Shown here: positions 33,172 through 40,718 of the stretch, piece after piece
Layout: the number at the start of each line of letters is the position of its first letter
Numbering within the stretch: the first letter of the stretch is position 1
Source: UBA7803 sp041395905
GTDB taxonomy: Bacteria > Pseudomonadota > Gammaproteobacteria > Pseudomonadales > Azotimanducaceae
DNA length: 64,000 nucleotides
Direction: 5' to 3'
Assembly (NCBI GenBank): GCA_041395905.1
Contig: JAWKZP010000018.1
Location: 1 to 64,000, forward strand
Notes under the pieces: generated by a model
Databases searched by the model: none
What the model saw: the letters and a program-made list of their open reading frames with translations, nothing else
Told to the model about the DNA's origin: nothing
Made by a program: the position numbers and the translations under genes

Positions 33172-34014
33172 ATGTCAGCCAGCACCTCTGAGAACAGCAC
33201 GCTTTCAGACCAGCTGCGAAGCTGGGTGCTCGCCCTCATGCCCGCGTGGCGTGCCGAGCACCTCGGCGGCTTCATCTATCTCGAAGGCGGCTACAGCAAT
33301 CGCAACTACCGCTTCAGCTACGAAGGCGGCGTCTACGTGCTGCGCGCGCCGATCCGCCCGCGCCCGTTCGTCGACCGCGAACGCGAGCTCGCTTTCTACC
33401 GCACGGCACAGGTGCCCGACCTGCCCGACGTGCTGGCGTTCGATGTTGCCAGCGGCCGCATGATCACGCGCTGGGTCGAAGGCCCGTTGCTGACCGACGT
33501 GACGGTACAGCCTGAAGACGCCGTCGACTACCTGCAGGCGCTGCACCGCGTGCTGCCGGCAACGGACCGCCGCTACGACCCGGTGCAGCAGGCGCGGGAG
33601 AACCTGGCCGCGTTCCACGCCCCCGCCTGGGTCGCTCGGCTGGCCGACAACTGCCGGATGCAGACCACCGCTGTGGCGCCCTGTCACAACGATCTGAACC
33701 CGTGGAACGTGATTCTCAGCCCCGACCGCAGCCGCTGGATCACCCTGGACTGGGAATGGTTCGGCAACAACGACCCGCTGTTCGACCTGGTGACGCTGCA
33801 TCAGGGGCTGGCGTTCGCCGAGTCCGCGCTCCCGGAGATGGCGCGAGCGCTGCTCGGCGAACCGGTGAGCGACGGTCGTCTGATCGGCTGCCTCACGGCT
33901 TTCTGGCTGCGCGAGTACAGCTTCGCCGGCGCCGAAGTCGCCGCCGGCGACACGCGCGCTGAGTTGGCAGAGCAGCGCGACCTCGGCGAGTCGCGATTGC
34001 GCGCACTGCGCTGA
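33172..34014 (+). CDS. Aminoglycoside phosphotransferase/choline kinase-fold small-molecule kinase
   Basis: 280 residues. Nucleotide loop LEGGYSNRNYRF, a conserved Arg/Lys strand GGVYVLRAPIRP, Brenner motif CHNDLNPWNVIL (catalytic Asp), and metal motif LDWEWFGNNDPLFDL. This pattern fits choline, ethanolamine or thiamine kinases (LicA/ThiK-like) better than resistance enzymes. A PnuC-type vitamin transporter and a P-loop kinase lie just beyond, on the other strand, which weakly favours a vitamin substrate. Confidence 0.85.
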   Translation: MSASTSENSTLSDQLRSWVLALMPAWRAEHLGGFIYLEGGYSNRNYRFSYEGGVYVLRAPIRPRPFVDRERELAFYRTAQVPDLPDVLAFDVASGRMITRWVEGPLLTDVTVQPEDAVDYLQALHRVLPATDRRYDPVQQARENLAAFHAPAWVARLADNCRMQTTAVAPCHNDLNPWNVILSPDRSRWITLDWEWFGNNDPLFDLVTLHQGLAFAESALPEMARALLGEPVSDGRLIGCLTAFWLREYSFAGAEVAAGDTRAELAEQRDLGESRLRALR

Positions 34015-34065
34015 TTGCCGAAGCGCGCCGCAAGCGCGACTCAGATCTGGCCGTTGGCGCGCCGC

Positions 34066-34617
34066 TCAGCCTCCTGGCGCCTCGTCGCCTTCGAGCCATT
34101 CCTGCATTGCCTCCAGTGCCGTCTGCAGCCGGGTCTGACGGGCCCCACGGATCACCCTGTATGGCGCGCTCAACGACTCGAGCAACGCGACATGGCGCTG
34201 GAACAGGCGCTCGCGATCATGGGGCGACTCGCGCAGCGGGTCCGGCTGCCAGGGAATGTCCGGGGCCGCGAGCAGGTACAGGCGCGGCGTCAGCAGGGTC
34301 AGATCCGCCTCCAGCCGCGCGTCGAGCGGGCCGTACTTCTCCTCCCACCAGATGCGGATCACGAGCAGATCGGTATCGGCGATGACCAGCGGCGCACCGC
34401 TCTCGAGCGCTGCCGTCTCGGCAGCGAGCTGGGCCTCGGCGATGGCGAGCAGATCCTCTGGCTGGTAGCCGGCGCGCCCGGCGAGATAGCTGCGGGCGAC
34501 CTCCGGCACGAGCGGCGCGCCCAGGTGTCGGGCGAGCGCCTCCGCCAGGGTGGTCTTGCCGCTCGACTCGGGCCCCGTCAGGCAGACGAGGCGAGCTCGT
34601 TCATGCTGCGTTTCCAT
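34066..34617 (-). CDS. AAA/P-loop kinase resembling the NadR ribosylnicotinamide kinase domain
   Basis: 183 residues from ATG 34617. Walker A CLTGPESSGKTTLAEAL at about residue 13; ARSYLAGRAGYQPEDL; LVIADTDLLVIRIWWEEKYG; LYLLAAPDIPWQPDPLRESP; a C-terminal lid. This matches the C-terminal kinase domain of NadR without the NMN adenylyltransferase domain. It overlaps pnuC by 40 bp. It probably phosphorylates and so traps the imported riboside. Longer frames upstream are pnuC in another frame. Confidence 0.85.
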   Translation of the reverse strand: METQHERARLVCLTGPESSGKTTLAEALARHLGAPLVPEVARSYLAGRAGYQPEDLLAIAEAQLAAETAALESGAPLVIADTDLLVIRIWWEEKYGPLDARLEADLTLLTPRLYLLAAPDIPWQPDPLRESPHDRERLFQRHVALLESLSAPYRVIRGARQTRLQTALEAMQEWLEGDEAPGG

Positions 34618-35186
34618 GCCTGCCAACCCATGATCGCCATGCCGAGGTAAATCCCGTACAGCACGGCGTAGAAGTCGATGTCCTTGTAGACGTACATGCC
34701 CGTGGCGATGACGTCCACCACGAGCCAGATGATCCAGTTGTCGATGTATTTGCGCGCCGTCATCCACATGGCGGCAAAGCTCATGGTGGTGGTGGCGCTG
34801 TCCCAGTACGGCAGATCGGCGTCGGTGCGGTTGTCGAGGAACCAGCCCATGGCGGCCGTGCCCGCGGCAACGGCCACCATCAGCAACCACCGTGTACGGG
34901 CGGGCGTGAAGGTCACCGGCAGATCCTGCTCGGCCCGCCGCGATCCGCCATACAGCCAGTAGTACCAGCCGTAGCCGTTCATCAGCACGTAGTAGGCGTT
35001 CAGCAGCACATCCGCGTACAGCCGCTGGTCGACGAACACGGCCACCGAGATCACGGAGTACAGCAGCCCGATGGGAAACGTCCACACGTTCTGGCGGATG
35101 AGCAGCCATACGCACAGGATCCCGGACACCAGGCCGGTGAACTCGAGCCAGGCCATGGCGCGAAGGGTATCGAGCAGGTCGGTCAA
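34578..35186 (-). CDS. pnuC: Nicotinamide riboside-type transporter PnuC
   Basis: 202 residues, about seven hydrophobic segments. Family features: ICVWLLIRQNVWTFPIGLLY near the N-terminus, LNAYYVLMNGYGWYYWLYGG, RKYIDNWIIWLVVDVIATGMYVYKD, YAVLYGIYLGMAIMGWQAW. PnuC proteins carry nicotinamide riboside, and relatives carry thiamine, by facilitated diffusion driven by phosphorylation. The overlapping NadR-like kinase supports NAD precursor salvage. No TPP or NAD riboswitch is recognisable in 35187-35278. Confidence 0.93.
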   Translation of the reverse strand: MTDLLDTLRAMAWLEFTGLVSGILCVWLLIRQNVWTFPIGLLYSVISVAVFVDQRLYADVLLNAYYVLMNGYGWYYWLYGGSRRAEQDLPVTFTPARTRWLLMVAVAAGTAAMGWFLDNRTDADLPYWDSATTTMSFAAMWMTARKYIDNWIIWLVVDVIATGMYVYKDIDFYAVLYGIYLGMAIMGWQAWKRSMNELASSA

Positions 35187-35278
35187 GGTGGACGCCGAGC
35201 TGGGCGGTGGGTCGCCGGAGCCGCTACCTTAGGGGCGCGCCAGGGCCGGCGCAACGATTCCGCCGGTGCAGGACGGGC

Positions 35279-35491
35279 TCAGGCAAGCAGCCGGACAGGT
35301 CCGCCGCCAGGCTCATTCAGAGCCTCGGCGTCGCCCTCCGTGAACGACTCCCCCAGGCGCAGGCACCGGTACTCCAGCTGAAACGGCACGAGTTCGCCGA
35401 GGCCGTGGGCAGCGCCCTCCGGGTGCGGATTGCCAAGCTGCTCACCAATGCGCTCGAGCAGCGCTTCGCTGAACGGAATGAATACTTTCAT
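35279..35491 (-). CDS. Small conserved-looking hypothetical protein
   Basis: 70 residues from ATG 35491: MKVFIPFSEALLERIGEQ, then a Gly/Pro-rich stretch and LVPFQLEYRCLRLGES. It looks like a real compact soluble protein: coherent hydrophobic/acidic pattern, no antisense gene and its own start after the response-regulator promoter region. No function is recognised. The longer frame to 35713 runs into the divergent regulator gene and is not credible. Confidence 0.6.
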   Translation of the reverse strand: MKVFIPFSEALLERIGEQLGNPHPEGAAHGLGELVPFQLEYRCLRLGESFTEGDAEALNEPGGGPVRLLA

Positions 35492-35663
35492 GGTCGAATT
35501 ACAGACGATCTTGCTGCATCGCGCCCGCACGAATCCTGGAGTGACGCCCGAGGGTGATGGAGGAATGCTGCAGAAGCGAAGGTTACAGCCGGTCCAAGCT
35601 GCCCATACCGGGCGTATGCCAATACCGCTAAAATCCGTGCCAACTTGAGCAAGGAAGCCACCG

Positions 35664-36368
35664 ATGGCCAGATCCATCGCGATCGTCGAGGACGATCCGG
35701 ACCAGCGCGCCAACTACGCAGACGCCATCACCAAGAAGGGCTATCAGGTGCATGCGTACGCCAGCCGGGAGGAGGCGCTCGAGGGCTTCGAGCGCGAACT
35801 GCCGGATCTGGTGATTCTCGACATCATCCTGGGCGAGGAAGTGGACGCCGGGTTCCAGCTGTGCCGGGACCTGCTGGCACGCGCGCCCAGCCTGCCGGTG
35901 ATCTTTCTCACCGAGCGCATCAACGAGATCGACAAGATTTCGGGCCTGCGCCTGGGGGCCTGGGATTACCTGCCGAAGCCCATCAGCCTGGACTACCTGG
36001 CCGAGCGCATCTCGTCGCTCTTGCGCATCAACGCCGTGCGCGCCGAGCAGAAGGAGGCCGAGAGCCCTACCGCCAAGCGCGTGGGGGACCTGGTGCTGGA
36101 TCAGGACGCGCTGCTCGCGTCCTGGAAAGGCGAGCGCATCGATCTGTCCGGCACCGAGTTCCGCATGCTGGCGAAGCTCGTGCGGCAGCCGGGACATGCG
36201 GTCAGCTACGAGTCGCTGATGAACGCCACCATGCAGAGTCTCGTGACCAACAACACCATCAACACCCACATGCGCAACATCCGCAAGAAGTTCGAGAAGC
36301 TGGACAAGAACTTCGCCTGCATCAAGAGCGAATACGGCTTCGGTTACCGCTGGACGACGGAGGCCTGA
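35664..36368 (+). CDS. Response regulator, dedicated-sortase-system (PdsR) type
   Basis: 234 residues. Receiver domain: acidic pair EDD near residue 10, phospho-acceptor Asp53 in LVILDIILGEE, Thr in FLTER, Lys in YLPKPI. The C-terminal OmpR-type winged helix ends EYGFGYRWT. The overall pattern, with an unusual IILGEEVDAGFQLCRDLL loop, matches regulators paired with the proteobacterial dedicated sortase histidine kinase. AGGAAG precedes the ATG. The kinase gene follows after 10 bp. No sortase or LPXTG target gene is in the window. Confidence 0.85.
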   Translation: MARSIAIVEDDPDQRANYADAITKKGYQVHAYASREEALEGFERELPDLVILDIILGEEVDAGFQLCRDLLARAPSLPVIFLTERINEIDKISGLRLGAWDYLPKPISLDYLAERISSLLRINAVRAEQKEAESPTAKRVGDLVLDQDALLASWKGERIDLSGTEFRMLAKLVRQPGHAVSYESLMNATMQSLVTNNTINTHMRNIRKKFEKLDKNFACIKSEYGFGYRWTTEA

Positions 36369-36378
36369 GGGCGCACGC

Positions 36379-38568
36379 GTGAAGCTGATGCGCCGCATCC
36401 GGGGCCCCCGCCTCGGCACCAAGATCATGCTCCTGGGCCTCACCCTGCTGGTGGTGCCCTGGTTCAGCTATCGCCAGCTGGTCGAGATGGAGCGCCTGCT
36501 CATTCAGGGCCAGTCCAACGCTCAGCTGCTGACCGCCAAAGGCATATCGACGCTGTTCAACGGCCGCGAGGATCTGTTCAACGATCTGCCGGTGACGCTG
36601 GAAGATTTCGAGAGCCTGTACGCCCACCCGCTGCAGAGCGCGGTGCGCCTCGACGGCCTGGTGGAAGACTGGGGCGACGGGCTCGCGGACAAGGCGCTGC
36701 AGTTCGGCAGCCCCAGCGGCACGGCGGACGGCGACTTCAAGCTGCTGCTCGGAGAACGGGGCGGCCAGCTGTACGTGCACATGGCGATTCAGGATCCGGA
36801 ACGGGTGCCCAGAAGTACCGAGTACCTGCGCCTGGACAATGCCGACCACGTGCGCCTGAGCTTTCTGCGTCCGGACGGCGAGGACGGACGCATCAGCCTG
36901 ACCTTCACCGAGCCAGGCGTGGTCACCGCCTACGAGATGGATGCCGACTGGCGCTTCGCCGCCACCGGCACCGCGAACAACGAAGTGCAGGGATTCATGG
37001 CGGAAACCGATGGCGGCTTCAACATCGAGTTCCGCATGCCCCTCACCATGCTCGGCTCGTCGCGCTACTTCGGCCTCGCCTTCGTGGACGTGGATGACCC
37101 CGTCACCCGCGCGATCCGCGCCATCACCCAGACGCTGCCCACCGCCGGCAAGGAGAGCTTCAACCTGGTGGTGCTGCGCTCACCGGAAGTGCTCAACATC
37201 GTTCAAGGGCTGGGCTACTCGGGCGCGCGGATTCTGGTGCTCGATGCGCAGAAGCGCGTGCGTGCGGAGACCGGTACCAACGTGACCGCCGCGGAGGTCT
37301 CGGACAAGGAGCGCTTCCTCGAGATGCTGCAGCGCTGGTTCGAGAAGGTTCGTCCCTGGGTGCACCGATTCATTACGGGCGAGCGCTGGCAGCCCGCGCA
37401 ACCACCGGTGGAAGACGCCGAGGCCACCGCCGATACGGTGATCAAGAGCTCGCTTGCCGGCGATCCTCTGGCGCTGCGGCGCAGTCTCAGCCCCACTCAG
37501 GAAGTGATCATGGCCGCGCACCCCATCGTGTCGCGCAACGCCGTGATCGGTGCCGTGGTGGTGGAGCAGAACATCAACGAGATCCTGAGCTTTCAGCGCG
37601 CGGCGCTGGAACAGGTGATCCTGGTTTCCATCGTCAGCCTGTTCGCGGTGTTCGCCGCCATGCTCGCCTTCGCCGCACGGCTTGCCTGGCGCATCCGCGG
37701 CCTGCGCCGGGAAGCCAGCGCGGCCATCGACCAGTACGGGCGCCTGCGCATCGGCGAGCTCAAGCGTGAGATGAACGCGGGCGACGAGATCGGCGATCTG
37801 TCCCGCAGCGTTTCGAGCATGCTCACCAAGCTGCAGCAGCACAATACCTTTCTCGAGAGCATGCCGCGCACGCTGCGTCACGAGATCAACAACCCGCTCA
37901 ACACCCTGTCCACCTCGTTGCAGAACCTGGCGGAAGAGAACCCGGACGTGCGCGACAGCAAGTACCTCGAGAGCGCCAAGCGCGGCGTGATGCGCATCGG
38001 CGCCATCGTGCAGAATCTGGCGGACGCGGCAAATCTGGAGGAATCGCTGGAGGCCGAAGAGCTCGAGGTGATCGACATCAACGAGCTACTGCAGAGCTAC
38101 GTGGCCAACTGCCGCCTCACGCATCCGAAGTGCGAGTTCCTCTACCGCGGACCGGGCCACCCGGTGCATGCCAACGTATCCGACTACCGCATCGAGCAGC
38201 TGCTCGACAAGATCATCGACAACGCCATCGACTTCCACCGCGCCAACAGCCCGATCAAGGTACAGCTCGACGTGTTCCGCGACACGCTGCAGATCACCGT
38301 GGCCAACCGGGGTCCGCTGCTGCCGGAAAAGAGCCAGTCGCTGTTCGATTCCATGGTGAGCCACCGCGGGCCGCAGAACCGGTTGCACTTCGGGCTCGGG
38401 CTGTACGTGGTGCGCATCATCGCCGAGCACCACGGCGGCCTGGTGCGGGCCGTGAACCTGCCGGATGGCTCGGGGGTGGCAATTCTCGTGCAGCTGCCGC
38501 GGGTGGTGCGTGCCGACGAACGCAGCTATTCTCAGGAGCGGCAGCTGCCGCGCATCGTCGCCAACTGA
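36379..38568 (+). CDS. Sensor histidine kinase, dedicated-sortase-system (PdsS) type, with CBM9/DOMON-like sensor
   Basis: 729 residues. Membrane segment 1 at about 14-34. A large periplasmic region (35-412) has a segment at about 85-260 (VRLDGLVEDWGD, LYVHMAIQD, DHVRLSF, FRMPLTMLGSSRYFGLAF) resembling carbohydrate-binding CBM9/DOMON-like modules. Membrane segment 2 at about 413-437, a HAMP linker, HisKA with His501 in LRHEINNPLNTL, and an HATPase domain with a divergent ending (FGLGLYVVRIIAEHHGG). It would sense an extracytoplasmic, possibly glycan-linked signal and phosphorylate the adjacent regulator. It converges on an MBL-fold gene 8 bp away. Confidence 0.87.
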   Translation: MKLMRRIRGPRLGTKIMLLGLTLLVVPWFSYRQLVEMERLLIQGQSNAQLLTAKGISTLFNGREDLFNDLPVTLEDFESLYAHPLQSAVRLDGLVEDWGDGLADKALQFGSPSGTADGDFKLLLGERGGQLYVHMAIQDPERVPRSTEYLRLDNADHVRLSFLRPDGEDGRISLTFTEPGVVTAYEMDADWRFAATGTANNEVQGFMAETDGGFNIEFRMPLTMLGSSRYFGLAFVDVDDPVTRAIRAITQTLPTAGKESFNLVVLRSPEVLNIVQGLGYSGARILVLDAQKRVRAETGTNVTAAEVSDKERFLEMLQRWFEKVRPWVHRFITGERWQPAQPPVEDAEATADTVIKSSLAGDPLALRRSLSPTQEVIMAAHPIVSRNAVIGAVVVEQNINEILSFQRAALEQVILVSIVSLFAVFAAMLAFAARLAWRIRGLRREASAAIDQYGRLRIGELKREMNAGDEIGDLSRSVSSMLTKLQQHNTFLESMPRTLRHEINNPLNTLSTSLQNLAEENPDVRDSKYLESAKRGVMRIGAIVQNLADAANLEESLEAEELEVIDINELLQSYVANCRLTHPKCEFLYRGPGHPVHANVSDYRIEQLLDKIIDNAIDFHRANSPIKVQLDVFRDTLQITVANRGPLLPEKSQSLFDSMVSHRGPQNRLHFGLGLYVVRIIAEHHGGLVRAVNLPDGSGVAILVQLPRVVRADERSYSQERQLPRIVAN

Positions 38569-38575
38569 GATGGGA

Positions 38576-39478
38576 TCAGGCCAGCCGGTACTCGCCGTCC
38601 ATGGTGGGCTCGCCGCGCGTGACCAGATCGCCCTTGGCCACGAGATACTCGATTGCGGCCAGCACGCTGCGCGCCGCGGCCGGGTACATGAACTCCGGCG
38701 TGCCGGTGTACATCATGGGCACCATCTCGCGGATCTTGTGCACGCCCTTGCCGACGCATTCCAGTATCTGCGCTTCCCGCTCCTGGCGATGCGCGATGAA
38801 CGCCCGCACCAGCGTCTTCGGATCCTCTATGCAGGGCCCGTGGGTGGGCCAGTAGACGGCATCGTCACGCGCCAGCAGGAGCTCGAGGCTCCGCATGTAG
38901 GCGGCCATGTCGCCGTCCGGCGGCGAGATGATGCTGGTGGACCAGCCCATCACGTGGTCGCCGGTGAACAGGGCGCGGTCCTCACGCAGCTGGAAGCACA
39001 TGTGGTTAGAGGTGTGGCCGGGCGTGTAGACACACTCCACCGACCAGTCGCCGCCCTCGATCACGTCGCCGTGGCGCACCAGCTCGTCGGGCTGAAACGC
39101 CATGTCGCCGCCCTCCTCCACCGGCACTCCCTGCTCGAGCTTGCCGGCGCCGTGGGGGCCGTAGGCAAAGGTCGGCGCGTCGCTGTGCTCCTTGAGGAGT
39201 GCGCAGCCGGGTGAGTGATCCATGTGCGTATGGGTGACCAGCACGTGCGTGATGCGCTCGCCCCGGGTCGCGTCGAGAATGTTCTGGATGTGCTGGGGAT
39301 CCGCCGGACCGGGATCGATCACGGCCACCTGACCCGACCCGAGGATGTAGGTGCCCGTGCCGTAGAGCGTGAAGGGGCTGGGATTTTCCGCGATCACGCG
39401 GCGGATGCGCTGGCCTTCGCGGCTGACCTCACCGTAGTTGAACGTCAACTCCCGGCGAAACGGTATCTGCACGCCCAT
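38576..39478 (-). CDS. Metallo-beta-lactamase-fold hydrolase
   Basis: 300 residues. Metal motif THTHMDHSPG (HxHxDH) near residue 80, then YTPGHTSNHMCF, FTGDHVMGWSTSIISPP and a late THGPCIEDP. The C-terminal winged-helix-like part (IEYLVAKGDLVTRGEP) fits the LACTB2/hydroxyacylglutathione hydrolase-like group. It probably acts on a thioester, phosphodiester or RNA substrate rather than a beta-lactam. It lies 82 bp after the FHA gene and may be the last gene of that operon. Confidence 0.88.
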   Translation of the reverse strand: MGVQIPFRRELTFNYGEVSREGQRIRRVIAENPSPFTLYGTGTYILGSGQVAVIDPGPADPQHIQNILDATRGERITHVLVTHTHMDHSPGCALLKEHSDAPTFAYGPHGAGKLEQGVPVEEGGDMAFQPDELVRHGDVIEGGDWSVECVYTPGHTSNHMCFQLREDRALFTGDHVMGWSTSIISPPDGDMAAYMRSLELLLARDDAVYWPTHGPCIEDPKTLVRAFIAHRQEREAQILECVGKGVHKIREMVPMMYTGTPEFMYPAAARSVLAAIEYLVAKGDLVTRGEPTMDGEYRLA

Positions 39479-39560
39479 TACATCCTCACTCCAGCGGGCC
39501 GAACGTGGCGCGAAAGGATAGGTTTTGACCGCGCCAAAAGCAACGCGGTACCGGGCCCCG

Positions 39561-40718
39561 CTACCAGAGCAGCCACAGGATGGTCAGCGCCAGCACCACG
39601 GAGCCCGCCACAAGGGCCGTCTGCAGGTTGCGCAGCCAGGGCCGGTTGCCGGCAGCTATCGGCACGTCCTTGAACACCAGGCTCACGTTGCCCAGACGCA
39701 GCACGTCACCGTCGCGCAGCTGCATCGTGCGGATCTGCTCGCCATTGACCCGACTGCCGTTGGTGGACATGAGGTCGGTGACCACCGCGCCTTCCGGCCG
39801 GATGATCAGCTCAGCATGGCGGGCGGACACCGTGCGGTCGCGGATCACCAGGTCGCAGTCGCTGTCGCGGCCGATCAGCGATCGCCCCATGGGCGTTCGG
39901 AAGGTCAGCCCGCTTACCGGCTCGCTGGCGCCGAGCAGAAACGCTCCGGTCTCAGCAGGAAGCTCTCCGGCCACCGGCAGCAGCGCCTCGGCCTGGGCCG
40001 CGTCGACCACCTCGATCTCGCTGGTATGGGTGCTGGCGGTGCCCCCGGACAACACCGCATCGGAGAGCGGCACCGGCGTCGCCGGTCGCTGCTGGCCCTC
40101 GTGGGGATTGACCGGCGTGAGGTCGCCGCCGCGGCCGATGAGCTGGTAGCGCAAGGTGTCGAACGCCACCTCGTCGCCGTGAAACAGCCGGCAGCCGCCG
40201 ACGATGCGGGCGCCGTTCACGAACGTGCCGTTGGAGGACCCCAGATCACGCAGCCAGACGTGGCCGAGATAGGCGAACAGCTGCGCGTGGTAGCGCGACA
40301 CGTGGTCCCCGGACAGGCGCAGCGCATTGTCATCGGCGCGACCGACGCCGATGCTGTCGTCGACAGGCACTCCGTTGCGCTCGCCGAGCCGGTGCAGCGC
40401 CCAGTTCTCCGCCTCGCCCGGCTGGCTGGGGGCAGCGTCGACACGCAGCTGCTCCTGGCCGACCTCGAGCACGTCGCCCGGCACCAGCCCCACGGGCTCG
40501 GCCAGATCCACGGCGTTCAGCCGGAAGCTCGCCTCCCCCAGGGGCAGTGCCCGGGGCCCGCGCGCCGATACCTCCAGGCGCATGTGAAAATCCAGCACGT
40601 CTTCGCCGGCAAGCACCAGGTCGTTTTCCAGATGACGCCCGAGGGTCATGCTGCCTTCGATGGGAATTCGCTCACCCTCCAGCTCAATAAAATATTGAAT
40701 ATCAGAGAGTTGGGTCAT
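39561..40718 (-). CDS. Multi-FHA-domain protein with C-terminal membrane anchor
   Basis: 385 residues. Three FHA-like repeats: a degenerate one at 8-90 (TLGRHLENDLVL, DFHMRL); a good one at about 110-195 (IGVGRADDNALRLSGDHVSRYHAQLF, GSSNGTFVNG); and a good one at about 265-350 (SLIGRDSDCDLVIRDRTVSARHAELI, MSTNGSRVNG). A single hydrophobic helix (365-383) ends the chain, so the FHA domains face the cytoplasm from a tail anchor. FHA domains bind phosphothreonine. The gene overlaps the Ser/Thr kinase gene by 17 bp, so it is the likely reader of that kinase. Confidence 0.9.
   Translation of the reverse strand: MTQLSDIQYFIELEGERIPIEGSMTLGRHLENDLVLAGEDVLDFHMRLEVSARGPRALPLGEASFRLNAVDLAEPVGLVPGDVLEVGQEQLRVDAAPSQPGEAENWALHRLGERNGVPVDDSIGVGRADDNALRLSGDHVSRYHAQLFAYLGHVWLRDLGSSNGTFVNGARIVGGCRLFHGDEVAFDTLRYQLIGRGGDLTPVNPHEGQQRPATPVPLSDAVLSGGTASTHTSEIEVVDAAQAEALLPVAGELPAETGAFLLGASEPVSGLTFRTPMGRSLIGRDSDCDLVIRDRTVSARHAELIIRPEGAVVTDLMSTNGSRVNGEQIRTMQLRDGDVLRLGNVSLVFKDVPIAAGNRPWLRNLQTALVAGSVVLALTILWLLW

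Noticed and set aside
35187..35278. Possible TPP or NAD riboswitch upstream of pnuC
   Set aside because: The short gap lacks the conserved thi-box (CTGAGA) arrangement and any convincing aptamer fold.
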